18,848 bases of DNA from an uncultured Eubacteriales bacterium (GCA_902495025.1 CABUWB010000008.1:1-18848); one strand, 5' to 3'; shown: positions 7,072 to 15,396, numbered from the stretch's first letter. The notes: generated from the letters alone by a model not told the origin. Numbers and translations: made by a program.

Positions 7072-7087
7072 TGTTTCACGTGAAACA
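7072..7087. promoter_or_regulatory. parS: parS site 3
   Basis: A perfect TGTTTCACGTGAAACA in the intergenic region between the epimerase terminator and parA. It is only 19 bases from parS site 4. Confidence 0.95.
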
Positions 7088-7094
7088 ATTATAT

Positions 7095-7131
7095 AAAAAA
7101 AGGAGATGTTTCACGTGAAACATCTCCTTTT
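7095..7131 (-). terminator. Intrinsic terminator of the epimerase operon with parS in its stem
   Basis: Bases 7098-7131 are a perfect 34-bp palindrome whose centre is a parS site, extended by AAAAGGAGA and its complement TCTCCTTTT. On the minus strand the stem runs into seven T residues (7101-7095), so the transcript from the epimerase gene, which ends at 7145, would form a 15-bp hairpin with a four-base loop and terminate. Confidence 0.8.
7107..7122. promoter_or_regulatory. parS: parS site 4, at the centre of a terminator
   Basis: A perfect TGTTTCACGTGAAACA at the centre of the 34-bp palindrome 7098-7131. The extra flanking symmetry beyond 16 bp is not needed for parS and is explained by the terminator stem. 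Confidence 0.95.
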
Positions 7132-7144
7132 AATCAAAATGCTC

Positions 7145-8290
7145 TTAATAATCCTCAGGTCTGTCTTTTCTCAAACCAAAGTAATAGCGTATAGCCTCAA
7201 CTATTCTTTCAGCCGCATAACCGTCGCCAAAAGGATTTTTACTTGCTACCATTGCATTGTAAACATCCTTATTATCAAGCAGCTCGCAAGCCTGTGCAAA
7301 AATTTCGTCCTCATTTACACCTGCAAGTTTAAGTGTACCTGCCTCAACACCCTCTGGGCGCTCGGTTACATTACGCAGTACAAGTACGGGCTTACCCATA
7401 GAAGGAACTTCCTCCTGTAATCCACCGCTGTCAGTCATAACCATATAGCTTAAATTCATAAGGTTGTGCATATTCTTAATATCCAGCGGGTCAATAAGGT
7501 GTATTCTGTCATGTCCGCCAAGTACTCTGTTTGCAACCTCTCTTACGGCAGGGTTAAAGTGTACCGCATAAACAACCTCAACATCATCATAAGCCTCAAC
7601 AAGCCTTAACACTGCCTTGCAGATATTTTCTAATGGCTCACCGAGGTTTTCACGTCTGTGGGCAGTCATTGTAATAACTCTCTTGTTCTTATAGTCGATA
7701 TTATTAAGCAGCTCCACATCAAACTTAAAATCAGGCTGAATAGTTGTCTTTAAACAATCGACAGCCGTATTACCAGTAATAAAGATATTTTCAGGGTCAA
7801 TATTTTCCTTTAAAAGGTGCTCCTTAGCAAGCGGAGTAGGTGCAAAGTGCAAATCAGCCATAGCGCCTGTAAGACGTCTGTTCATTTCCTCGGGGAATGG
7901 CTGGTATTTGTCGTAGGTACGCAGACCTGCCTCAACATGACCTAACTTAATCTCACTATAGAAGGCTGCAAGGCTGCCTGCAAAGGTGGTTGTTGTATCA
8001 CCATGCACAAGCACAAGGTCGGGCTTAGCCTCTTTCATAACACCCTCAAGTCCCTGAAGGGCACGAGTTGTAATATCAGTAAGCGTCTGACGCTGTGTCA
8101 TAATATCAAGGTCATAGTCTGGGTGCAGATTAAAAATTTCAAGCACCTGGTCAAGCATTTGTCTGTGCTGTGCTGTTACACACACAATCTGCTCAATATC
8201 ATCACACTTTTCCATGGCATTAATAAGAGGTGCCATTTTGGTAGCCTCCGGTCTTGTGCCAAAGATACTCATTACTTTAATTTTATCCAT
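7145..8290 (-). CDS. wecB: UDP-N-acetylglucosamine 2-epimerase (non-hydrolysing)
   Basis: This 381-residue GT-B-fold epimerase interconverts UDP-GlcNAc and UDP-ManNAc in the cytoplasm. UDP-ManNAc feeds wall teichoic acid linkage units and other envelope glycans. The N-terminal GTRPEATKMAPL is at residues 11-22. The family catalytic acids appear in VHGDTTTTFA, HVEAGLRT and PFPEEMNRRL, and the histidine in MTAHRRENLGEP. The C-terminal half has the nucleotide site MTDSGGLQEE and the family segment PVLVLRNVTERPEG. It starts with ATG after GAGG, 17 bases behind the dockerin-like gene, as the last gene of the run. It could equally be called mnaA, the Bacillus name. A role in teichoic acid rather than capsule is not decided by the sequence. 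Confidence 0.95.
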   Translation of the reverse strand: MDKIKVMSIFGTRPEATKMAPLINAMEKCDDIEQIVCVTAQHRQMLDQVLEIFNLHPDYDLDIMTQRQTLTDITTRALQGLEGVMKEAKPDLVLVHGDTTTTFAGSLAAFYSEIKLGHVEAGLRTYDKYQPFPEEMNRRLTGAMADLHFAPTPLAKEHLLKENIDPENIFITGNTAVDCLKTTIQPDFKFDVELLNNIDYKNKRVITMTAHRRENLGEPLENICKAVLRLVEAYDDVEVVYAVHFNPAVREVANRVLGGHDRIHLIDPLDIKNMHNLMNLSYMVMTDSGGLQEEVPSMGKPVLVLRNVTERPEGVEAGTLKLAGVNEDEIFAQACELLDNKDVYNAMVASKNPFGDGYAAERIVEAIRYYFGLRKDRPEDY

Positions 8291-8307
8291 AGTCTTATCC
8301 TCATAAA

Positions 8308-8904
8308 TTATTGTTCCACAGGGAATATATACATGCTGTTAAGTGCCTTTACAAGTATATTTGCCGCATTGTCGGACGTAATTACATCACTCTTTGTAAC
8401 CTTCATTGCAGCAAGCTGCTTTTCGGTAAGATATTCAAGGTGGTAAAGCACCTCCTGCAGGGTAATAGCCGCATCATCGGCAGTAATCAGACCATCAAGG
8501 TTTACATCACCAAGCAGAATTTTGGTTTCATCACCTGTTGTAATAATCATCTGTGCAGGCGTATTTATATTTGTTCCGCCAACCCTTACAATATAAACAC
8601 TCTCATTTGACAATACCTTGCTTATATTAAAGCTGACAGTAAACGCACCGCTTTCATTAAGCTCAGCGTCCTGCTGGTCAATATAAAATATACCGTTCTT
8701 ATTATAGCTATCATTATAAACATCAGTAGCCATAATCGTAATCTGCTGATTTTCAACAGCATTTTCAATTTTACCCTTTATAACTATATTATTGTTTTGC
8801 AAAACTGCACTTTGCAGGGAAATTGTGGTATAGGCAGCAAAAGCCGAAATAGTGTTTATAATACAAAAAGCAGCTATTAAAAATAGTAACTTTATATATT
8901 TCAT
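8308..8904 (-). CDS. Secreted protein with a C-terminal dockerin-like domain
   Basis: The 198-residue protein begins with a signal peptide (MKYIKLLFLIAAFCI, likely cut after AFA at about residue 23). A beta-rich segment of about 100 residues follows that I do not recognise, then a type I dockerin-like module. Its first repeat, GDVNLDGLITADDA (132-145), has the full calcium ligand pattern. The second, KVTKSDVITSDNA (168-180), has lost most ligands. In dockerins the two repeats form an F-hand pair that binds a cohesin on a scaffold or the cell surface. The gene starts with ATG after AGAGAGG, 13 bases from the glmU stop. Carbohydrate-enzyme domains are absent, so a cellulosomal enzyme is unlikely. 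Cell-surface anchoring or a structural role is a guess. Confidence 0.75.
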   Translation of the reverse strand: MKYIKLLFLIAAFCIINTISAFAAYTTISLQSAVLQNNNIVIKGKIENAVENQQITIMATDVYNDSYNKNGIFYIDQQDAELNESGAFTVSFNISKVLSNESVYIVRVGGTNINTPAQMIITTGDETKILLGDVNLDGLITADDAAITLQEVLYHLEYLTEKQLAAMKVTKSDVITSDNAANILVKALNSMYIFPVEQ

Positions 8905-8917
8905 AAAAACACCTCTC

Positions 8918-10276
8918 TTACTTACCCGATTTATTTCTCCATCCCTCTTTATTATCCTGTCTTGAACGTGCTATGGCAAGCGAGCCCTCAGGCACGTCCT
9001 TTGTAATTGTAGAGCCTGCGGCAGTATAGGCATTATCACCTATTTCAACAGGTGCAACAAGGTTTGAGTTACAGCCTATAAATACATTGTCGCCAATCTT
9101 GCAGCGGAACTTGTTTTTACCGTCATAGTTTACGGTAACAGTGCCACAGCCAAAGTTTACGCATTTTCCGACATCAGAGTCGCCCACATAAGTAAGGTGG
9201 CTTACCTTTGTGCCGTCGTCAATTGTCGAATTTTTAACCTCAACAAAGTCACCAATCCTTACATGCTCGCCAATCTTTGAGTTTGGTCTTAAATAAGCAA
9301 ATGGACCGACTGTTGTATAATTGTCAACCTCTGCCTGAATAAGGAAGGAGGACTGAATAATAACGCCATTGTGAATTACCGATGACTGAATACGGCAGTT
9401 AGGGCCGATAAGACAGTCTGTGCCAATCTCCGTTTTACCCTCAATCATACAGCCTGGATAAATGATTGTGTCAGGCTCAATTTTAACGTCCTTACCTATA
9501 TAAGTGCTTTCGGGATTCATAATTGTAACACCGTTAAACATGTGCTCTGTGTTAATGCGCATCTTCATAACCTCGGTAGCCTGTGCAAGCTGCAGCTTGC
9601 TGTTTACACCAAGAAACTCGTCTGCATCAGAGGCAACCATAACATCAACCCTGCCACCGCCGTTTTTAATAATTTCAAGCGTATCTGTAAGATAGTATTC
9701 ACCCTGTGAATTGTTATTTGTCAGCTTGGAGAAAGCGTCATTAAGAGCCTCTGCCCTGAAGATATAAACACCAGAGTTTACCTCTTTGATTTTCTTCTGC
9801 TCCTCTGTTGCATCCTTCTGCTCAACAATGCGTGCAAAGTCATTGTCCTCACGCACAATTCTGCCGTAGCCAGTAGGGTTGTCAACAAGCATGGATACAA
9901 CTGTTACATCATTGTTTTCCTTATTATGCAGCTCGTTAAGCTCCTTAATTGTTTCTGCCGTAATAAGAGGAGTATCACCGCAAAGTACAAGAATATTGCC
10001 GTCCTTAATAAAGTCGCCTGCCTGCATTACTGCATGACCCGTACCAAGCTGCTCCTTTTGCAGGGCAAATTTTACCCTTGTGCCAATCATAGCCTTAACC
10101 ATTGCAGACTGATGACCCACAACAACGCAAATATCATCTGCACCTGCCTCGTAAGACGCATCAATTACATAGTCCACCATTGTTTTATCAAGCACCTTGT
10201 GCAGTACCTTGGGTACCTTTGACTTCATACGTGTACCCTGCCCTGCGGCAAGTATAACTACCTTTAAATTACTCAT
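8918..10276 (-). CDS. glmU: Bifunctional UDP-GlcNAc pyrophosphorylase / glucosamine-1-phosphate acetyltransferase
   Basis: This 452-residue GlmU is a typical length. The N-terminal uridyltransferase domain has the loop LAAGQGTRMKSKVPKVLH (residues 9-26), then LCGDTPLI and YGRIVR. The C-terminal part, from about residue 250, is a left-handed beta-helix of hexapeptide repeats (IGKDVKIEPD, IGTDCLIGP, VGPFAYLRPN) that carries acetyltransferase activity, with HLTYVGDSDVG and NYDGKNK. It makes UDP-GlcNAc from GlcN-1-P, acetyl-CoA and UTP for peptidoglycan and other envelope glycans. The start is ATG after AAGGGG. A promoter sits in the 82-base gap behind fumarase beta, so it can be expressed apart from the genes upstream. 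It is followed closely by the dockerin-like gene and the epimerase that uses its product. Confidence 0.97.
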   Translation of the reverse strand: MSNLKVVILAAGQGTRMKSKVPKVLHKVLDKTMVDYVIDASYEAGADDICVVVGHQSAMVKAMIGTRVKFALQKEQLGTGHAVMQAGDFIKDGNILVLCGDTPLITAETIKELNELHNKENNDVTVVSMLVDNPTGYGRIVREDNDFARIVEQKDATEEQKKIKEVNSGVYIFRAEALNDAFSKLTNNNSQGEYYLTDTLEIIKNGGGRVDVMVASDADEFLGVNSKLQLAQATEVMKMRINTEHMFNGVTIMNPESTYIGKDVKIEPDTIIYPGCMIEGKTEIGTDCLIGPNCRIQSSVIHNGVIIQSSFLIQAEVDNYTTVGPFAYLRPNSKIGEHVRIGDFVEVKNSTIDDGTKVSHLTYVGDSDVGKCVNFGCGTVTVNYDGKNKFRCKIGDNVFIGCNSNLVAPVEIGDNAYTAAGSTITKDVPEGSLAIARSRQDNKEGWRNKSGK

Positions 10277-10309
10277 TTAAACACCCCTTCTATGTGTTAT
10301 TATATGTTT

Positions 10310-10338
10310 ATTTTAAACCTTTTTGCCCTTTATTTCAA
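10310..10338 (-). promoter_or_regulatory. Sigma-A promoter for glmU
   Basis: On the minus strand TTGAAA (10338-10333), a 17-base spacer and TAAAAT (10315-10310), in the gap between the fumarase beta gene and glmU. There is no terminator in this gap, so readthrough from upstream is also likely. Confidence 0.65.
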
Positions 10339-10358
10339 GTATTATATACAGGGACATA

Positions 10359-10910
10359 TCATTCCTTTACATACTTTGGAGGCTCACTCTCATACAGATT
10401 ATTGCCCCAGCTGTCAATTATGACAGTACCCGGAAAATTTTCAACCTCTAACCTGTGTATAGCCTCCGAGCCGAGGTCGTCATAAGCAACTACCTCGCAC
10501 TTTTTAACACACTCGCTTATAAGTGCGCCTGCACCGCCTACTGCACCTATATAAACCGCACCATGCAGCATCATTGCATTAATAACCTCTTTGCTCCTTG
10601 CACCTTTGCCTATCATACAGGTAAGACCAAGCTCTATTGTGCGTGGCGAGTAAGCGTCCATGCGGTAGCTTGTTGTAGGTCCTACCGAGCCTATAGGTTC
10701 ACCGGGCTTAGCAGGTGCAGGGCCCGCAAAATATATTGTCTGGTTAGTTAAATCAACAGGCAGAGCTATACCCTTGTCAAGGTTTTCAAGCATACGCTTG
10801 TGCGCCGCATCTCTTGCGGTATAAATAACACCCGTAATTTCAACAATATCTCCCGCCTTCAGCTTTCGGGCGTCCTCTCTTGTAATAGGCGTAGTCAGAC
10901 TGACCTTCAT
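10359..10910 (-). CDS. Fumarate hydratase class I, beta subunit (Fe-S type)
   Basis: The 183-residue protein matches the C-terminal half of class I Fe-S fumarase, or the L-tartrate dehydratase beta subunit. It carries TARDAAHKR (31-39, with the catalytic Thr/Arg/Asp/His pattern), GPTTSYRMD (77-85), MIGKGARSKEV (99-109) and the C-terminal DDLGSEAIHRLEVENFP. With the alpha subunit it hydrates fumarate to malate; the cluster is oxygen labile, which fits an anaerobe. Its ATG follows GGAGGT, 14 bases after the stop of the GT-C-like gene. The alpha gene normally lies just before it, but here it is 3.6 kb upstream with three unrelated genes between. Fumarase is preferred over tartrate dehydratase by general abundance; the sequence alone does not settle the substrate. 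Confidence 0.93.
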   Translation of the reverse strand: MKVSLTTPITREDARKLKAGDIVEITGVIYTARDAAHKRMLENLDKGIALPVDLTNQTIYFAGPAPAKPGEPIGSVGPTTSYRMDAYSPRTIELGLTCMIGKGARSKEVINAMMLHGAVYIGAVGGAGALISECVKKCEVVAYDDLGSEAIHRLEVENFPGTVIIDSWGNNLYESEPPKYVKE

Positions 10911-10924
10911 TGTATTACCTCCGA

Positions 10925-12520
10925 TTATTTAAAAACAATATTTTCATTTAAAATAATTAAAACAAAATTATCCTTGCTTACTATTCTTTCAACTGGATAT
11001 TTATTTACATTAAAATTCTTATACTCACCGTCGGTAAGCAAAATAAAATACTTTTCATCAGGCTTGGTTACACCGCTGTACCAGCTTTTATCACTCTGAT
11101 AATTTCTGAAAACCATTTCACCGTTTTCAACATCGGCACTCCTTACCTTAATTTTATTATCGGTAAGCACCGTTACTGGGTTTGCATTCCAAAAGGTTGC
11201 ATAGCCGTAGGTACAGCCGTTTTCCTCAAGCAGGCTTATTTCCTTAAAAATTTTATTTTCGCTTTCATAGTCGGACGAAATGCCAAATACATTTGATACC
11301 GATATAAAACAGTATATTATTATAGGTATAAGCACTGCAAAACCAAGCCTTTGATAAATGCCTGACGAGCAAAGTTCAAAGATAAGCAGTATTGTAAGTA
11401 TAAAACCGACAATCTCAATAGGAGTAAGTCGCCAGTTTACACCCGATATTTTGCCGAATACCCATCCTATCATAATAAGGAAGAAAACGGCAAAACATAA
11501 TATTACAAACATTTTTACATAATTGTTTTTAATTTTTGTATAAAAAGCAATACCGAAAAATGGAGCAGCAGCCACAATGGTTGCAAATATAATTCTCAAT
11601 ATGTTAATTACGCCCTTAAAGCTCATAATAGGCACACTGCTGTCAACATCAACACCTAATAAGGTATAATGACAGCTTAACAGCGTACTTAAATTTTCAA
11701 ACCATTTATCCTTGCTGTTAAAGTTGGAATAAGCATTTGCATACTTCTGAGGAATACCGTCCGATAAAAAGTGCATTATCACCATGCCTATTATCATGGC
11801 AAGCAGTAAAATGCCTGTATTTACAAGCCTTAATTTATTTTTTTCACTTATAATCGGCTCATTAAAATCAAATGCAATATAGCCTGCAAGAGCGGCACAA
11901 AGAGGCAGAATGTAAATTGTAACTGCCTGAATACCGTCCATGGCACAGAGCATTGTCCATATAAATAATATTACGTACATAATATTAAATTTAAGCTTAT
12001 CCTGCTTAATAAGCCTTACCGCAAGCCCCATACCTACAAAAAGAAACATTATTCCAAGCGAGTAATAAATTATATGTCCCCAGAATATTTCCCTCAGCTT
12101 GGCACTTGAACAGGTCATCATAAGCACCGCAAAAACAATACTGCCCGTTTTAAACCATGATAATTCCATACCACGCAGCATATAAATAAGTGCAGCAGTA
12201 AATATTGCAAGAAAAAGCAGCATACCTATAATATGTACCTTATATGACAGACCAAAAATAAACAAAAACGGCAGCATTAAGAGCTGACCGCCAAAAGGCA
12301 GCAAACAGGCATACTCAAAATCACTATTAAACAGGCTGCCGCTCTCAAATGTAGCGTTAGCCCACATAATTGTATCCATACAATCAGCATGTAATTCTGT
12401 CTTACCGCATACAAGTATGTAAAAAAGTACAACAATTATACCTGCACATATAAAGCCTACGCTTGATATACCCTTATAATGCTTGTCCATATATCTGTCA
12501 ATTTTGTTAATAAACGACAT
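10925..12520 (-). CDS. Polytopic membrane protein, GT-C-like glycosyltransferase candidate
   Basis: The 531-residue protein has about 11-13 hydrophobic membrane segments, from about residue 21 to 415, and a soluble C-terminal domain of about 110 residues with no signature I know. The first extracellular loop has HADCMDTIMWA (residues 44-54), an acidic motif in the place where GT-C transferases such as ArnT and PMT keep their catalytic Asp. GT-C enzymes take sugars from polyprenyl-phosphate donors on the outer face of the membrane. Its neighbours, a GtrA-like flippase candidate and a UGM-like flavoprotein, fit such a pathway. It starts with ATG after GGGGAG, 15 bases downstream of the flavoprotein gene. 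Without a profile search the family call is tentative; it could be another multi-pass envelope protein. Confidence 0.6.
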   Translation of the reverse strand: MSFINKIDRYMDKHYKGISSVGFICAGIIVVLFYILVCGKTELHADCMDTIMWANATFESGSLFNSDFEYACLLPFGGQLLMLPFLFIFGLSYKVHIIGMLLFLAIFTAALIYMLRGMELSWFKTGSIVFAVLMMTCSSAKLREIFWGHIIYYSLGIMFLFVGMGLAVRLIKQDKLKFNIMYVILFIWTMLCAMDGIQAVTIYILPLCAALAGYIAFDFNEPIISEKNKLRLVNTGILLLAMIIGMVIMHFLSDGIPQKYANAYSNFNSKDKWFENLSTLLSCHYTLLGVDVDSSVPIMSFKGVINILRIIFATIVAAAPFFGIAFYTKIKNNYVKMFVILCFAVFFLIMIGWVFGKISGVNWRLTPIEIVGFILTILLIFELCSSGIYQRLGFAVLIPIIIYCFISVSNVFGISSDYESENKIFKEISLLEENGCTYGYATFWNANPVTVLTDNKIKVRSADVENGEMVFRNYQSDKSWYSGVTKPDEKYFILLTDGEYKNFNVNKYPVERIVSKDNFVLIILNENIVFK

Positions 12521-12535
12521 TTTTTTCTCCCCTGT

Positions 12536-14086
12536 TTATTTTTCCTCGTGATATTCCTTTTCGGTATTTACATTCCAGATATTTTTCTTATCCTTTTTAC
12601 CGCTTAAAATATTATCAACACTTTCAAACGCCGTTGCCATGCTGTGGTCCATATTATTGTAACGGTGCTGACCGTTACGTCCTACACAGTAAAGGTTTTC
12701 AAAGGTGCTTATATATTCAACAAGAGTATCTATTTCATCATAGGTATCAAAATAAGCGGGATATGCCTTTTTAACCCTTATTCTGTTGGTATCAAGCACA
12801 TCTGTCTTTGAGGATATAATGCCCATTTTTACAAGCTCATCTGCCGCAAAGGACATACACTCCTCATCTGACATATTCCAGAAATCATCACCCTCGTCGC
12901 AGAAATATTCAAGACCAATCCATACCGTATTGTCAGGGTCCTTAACCATATAAGGTGACCAGTTGTTATAAATCTGTATTCTGCCTAATTTAACACCCGT
13001 ATCCTGCACATAAATCCAGCAGTCGGGTACAATGTTGTTAAGAGTTTTTATATCAGTTTCATTTTTAAGGTTGAGCTTGTGTGTAAGTATGCCTACGGTT
13101 ACATAATCCCTGTAAGGCAGACCCTTTGCAATTCTCATAGGCTCCGCAGGTACAGCCTCACCAAGACCTAAGGTTAAATCCTTTAAAGGCATTGAGGATA
13201 TTACAATATCACCGTTTAAGGTTATTTCCTCACCATTTTTTGTGTACACAACACCTGTTACCTTATTGCCCTCGCTTAAAATTCTCTTAACGGACGCCTC
13301 CATTAAAATTTCGCCGCCCATATTTTCAATATCACCTGCAACTGTTTCCCAAAGCTGACCTGGGCCGAGCTTTGGATATATGTACTCCTCAATAAGTGAT
13401 GTTTCAACCTTACGGTTTTTGTTTGGTATCAGCTTTGAAAACATATCCTTTATAACCGCAAGTATGGAAAGTCCCTTTACTCTCTGTGAGCCCCAGTCTG
13501 CCGAAATTTCACGAGGATGTCTGCCCCACAGCTTTTCGGTATAGCCCTCAAAAAACATTGAGTAAAGCACTTTGCCGAAACGGTTTATATAAAAGTTTTC
13601 AAGGCAGTCCTCTTTTCTTTTGAACACTGCCGAATAAAGATAGCTGAAGCCTGCTTTTATTGTGCGTATAAGACCCATATTTTTAAAGGTCTGCATCTTC
13701 ATTGAAACAGGGTAATCAAAAAACTTTTTAAGGTAGTAAATACGTGATACCCTCTGCCTTACAAGCATAACCCTGTCCTCTTTTTCGGGGTCGGGGCCGC
13801 CCTTTGCAAGCGGCTTTTCCCTGCCAAGCTTTTTATCATCATAAGAGGGAGCGCCCTGTATAGGCATAACCTCTCCCCACCATTTCATAACTCTTTCGTC
13901 CTTGGAGAAAAAACGGTGGCCTCCTATATCCATTCTGTTGCCGTTATGCTTTACCGTTCTTGAAATACCTCCTATTTCGTTGCTTTCCTCAATAATTGTT
14001 ATTTTATAATCCTTACTTCTTTTTAAAAGCTCATAGCCTGCCGTAAGACCTGCAGGGCCTGCGCCTATAATAATTACGTTTTTCAT
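12536..14086 (-). CDS. FAD-dependent oxidoreductase resembling UDP-galactopyranose mutase
   Basis: The 516-residue flavoprotein opens with the dinucleotide-binding motif GAGPAGLTAG (residues 8-17) and ESNEIGGISRT. It then has GGHRFFSKDERVMKWW and FFEGYTEKLWGRHPREI, which parallel the GPHIFHT and FKGYTIKQWG segments of UDP-galactopyranose mutase. Near the end it has RNGQHRYNNMDHSMATA, the C-terminal FAD site. It has no signal peptide and no membrane segment. The family includes mutases that contract pyranoses to furanoses and less-known oxidoreductases of the protoporphyrinogen-oxidase type. The product here is probably a modified sugar, possibly lipid-linked, given the GtrA and GT-C neighbours. 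At 516 residues it is longer than typical UGM (about 370-400), with an insertion around residues 78-115, so the substrate may differ. Confidence 0.8.
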   Translation of the reverse strand: MKNVIIIGAGPAGLTAGYELLKRSKDYKITIIEESNEIGGISRTVKHNGNRMDIGGHRFFSKDERVMKWWGEVMPIQGAPSYDDKKLGREKPLAKGGPDPEKEDRVMLVRQRVSRIYYLKKFFDYPVSMKMQTFKNMGLIRTIKAGFSYLYSAVFKRKEDCLENFYINRFGKVLYSMFFEGYTEKLWGRHPREISADWGSQRVKGLSILAVIKDMFSKLIPNKNRKVETSLIEEYIYPKLGPGQLWETVAGDIENMGGEILMEASVKRILSEGNKVTGVVYTKNGEEITLNGDIVISSMPLKDLTLGLGEAVPAEPMRIAKGLPYRDYVTVGILTHKLNLKNETDIKTLNNIVPDCWIYVQDTGVKLGRIQIYNNWSPYMVKDPDNTVWIGLEYFCDEGDDFWNMSDEECMSFAADELVKMGIISSKTDVLDTNRIRVKKAYPAYFDTYDEIDTLVEYISTFENLYCVGRNGQHRYNNMDHSMATAFESVDNILSGKKDKKNIWNVNTEKEYHEEK

Positions 14087-14101
14087 TTTTCTTCCTCTGT
14101 T

Positions 14102-14554
14102 TTATTTATACAATAATATTTTTCTTGCAAGGTAATTATATACAAGCACAATAAGAGCAACTATAACCTTTGCAATATATTTATTTATCAGCATTATGCC
14201 TACTGCAATATTCATAAGCAGCATATTTATAAGGCAGCCTATTATACCTATTATTGTGTAGGCAATAAACTCCATTTTGCTGCCTACATTTGCATTTTCT
14301 GTAAAAACAAGCTTTTTTGACAGTACAAAGTTTGTTATAATACCGCCAACAAAGCCCATTACCACCGCAATATTAAGGCTTAATCTGCTATCGCCCAGTA
14401 TAATTGTCGCAGCTGCAAAAAAGAGATAATCAACCACAAAGGCAATACCGCCTACAAAGGCGTAGCGGAAAAATTTAATAAGCCCGTTTTCGGTAGGTGT
14501 AATAAAAAGTCCCTTAAAATCCAGCTTAAAAATAAGCCCCATAAGCTCGCTCAT
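14102..14554 (-). CDS. GtrA-like family membrane protein
   Basis: The 150-residue protein has four membrane segments and the family pattern FFRYAFVGGIAFVVDYLFFAA, then GFVGGIITNFVLSKKLVF. It ends in a last helix with YNYLARKILLYK. GtrA-like proteins are thought to move polyprenyl-phosphate-linked sugars across the membrane, and they are small partners of glycosyltransferases. The ATG at 14554-14552 shares its A with the fumarase alpha stop (TAATG), so translation is probably coupled. An alternative start five codons in (MGLIF) is possible. It opens the three-gene envelope cassette that lies between the two fumarase genes. No dedicated GT2 polyprenyl-phosphate sugar synthase is seen in this window. 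Confidence 0.85.
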   Translation of the reverse strand: MSELMGLIFKLDFKGLFITPTENGLIKFFRYAFVGGIAFVVDYLFFAAATIILGDSRLSLNIAVVMGFVGGIITNFVLSKKLVFTENANVGSKMEFIAYTIIGIIGCLINMLLMNIAVGIMLINKYIAKVIVALIVLVYNYLARKILLYK

Positions 14555-15396
14555 TATAATTCGCAGCTCCCATGCCTTGTTACGTGGCAGCTTATATTTA
14601 CCGCAACAGGCAGACCTGCAATATGTGTTGCATAAGTTTCAATATTAAGACCTAATATGGTGGTTGTTCCGCCAAGTCCCTGAGGGCCTATGCCGAGCTT
14701 GTTTGCCCTTTCAAAAAGCTCCTTTTCCATTTCTGCAATATATGGTATTTCTGATACAGAGTCAACAGGGCGCAGCAGCGCTCTTTTTGCAAGCTCCGTA
14801 CACTTTTCAAAATTGCCACCTATACCTACGCCTACAACCATTGGCGGACATGGATTAGGACCTGCCTTTTTAATACAGTCAATAACGGCGTCCTTTACAC
14901 CCTCAATACCGTCAGATGGCTTTAACATATAAACCCTGCTCATATTCTCCGAGCCAAAGCCCTTTGGAGCAACGTCAATTTTAATTTTGTCCCCCTCAAC
15001 AATGTCATAATGAATTACGGCAGGCGATTTATCACAGGTAATTACTCTTATAAGAGGGTCGCCAACTATCGACTTACGCAGATAGCCTTCCTTATAGCCC
15101 TGTCTTACACCCTCATTAACAGCGTATGTAAGAGAGCCGCCCGTAAAATGTACCTCCTGACCTATCTTCATAAAAATAACAGCCATACCCGTATCCTGAC
15201 AGATAGGCTTGCACTTTTCAGCGGCAAGGTCGGCATTTCTAACAAGCTGGTTTATTATATCCCTGCCAATAGGGGACTCCTCATTTTCATAAGCATTTTT
15301 AAGTGATGAATAAATATCTTCATTTAAGCAGCAGTTAGCTTTTATGCACAGCTCCTTAACACATCTGGTTATTTCACTGACATTAACCTCTCTCAT
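14554..15396 (-). CDS. Fumarate hydratase class I, alpha subunit (Fe-S type)
   Basis: The 280-residue protein matches the N-terminal half of class I fumarase. The three cluster Cys are in place: C66 in CQDTG, C183 in NPCPPMVVGVG and C270 in NISCHVTRH. Other marks are SIVGDPLIR (109-117), APKGFGSENMS (143-153) and GPQGLGGTTTILG (238-250). With the beta subunit it interconverts fumarate and malate in the cytoplasm using a [4Fe-4S] cluster. It starts with ATG after AAGGAGA and has its own promoter facing away from dnaA. Its stop codon overlaps the next start. It is the first gene of the leftward run, and the matching beta gene comes fourth in the same direction after 3.6 kb. Confidence 0.95.
   Translation of the reverse strand: MREVNVSEITRCVKELCIKANCCLNEDIYSSLKNAYENEESPIGRDIINQLVRNADLAAEKCKPICQDTGMAVIFMKIGQEVHFTGGSLTYAVNEGVRQGYKEGYLRKSIVGDPLIRVITCDKSPAVIHYDIVEGDKIKIDVAPKGFGSENMSRVYMLKPSDGIEGVKDAVIDCIKKAGPNPCPPMVVGVGIGGNFEKCTELAKRALLRPVDSVSEIPYIAEMEKELFERANKLGIGPQGLGGTTTILGLNIETYATHIAGLPVAVNISCHVTRHGSCEL

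Noticed and set aside
10925..14554. Mobile element inserted between the fumarase genes
   Set aside because: No transposase, integrase, terminal repeats or target duplication could be seen at the junctions; the tight gaps look like a normal operon.
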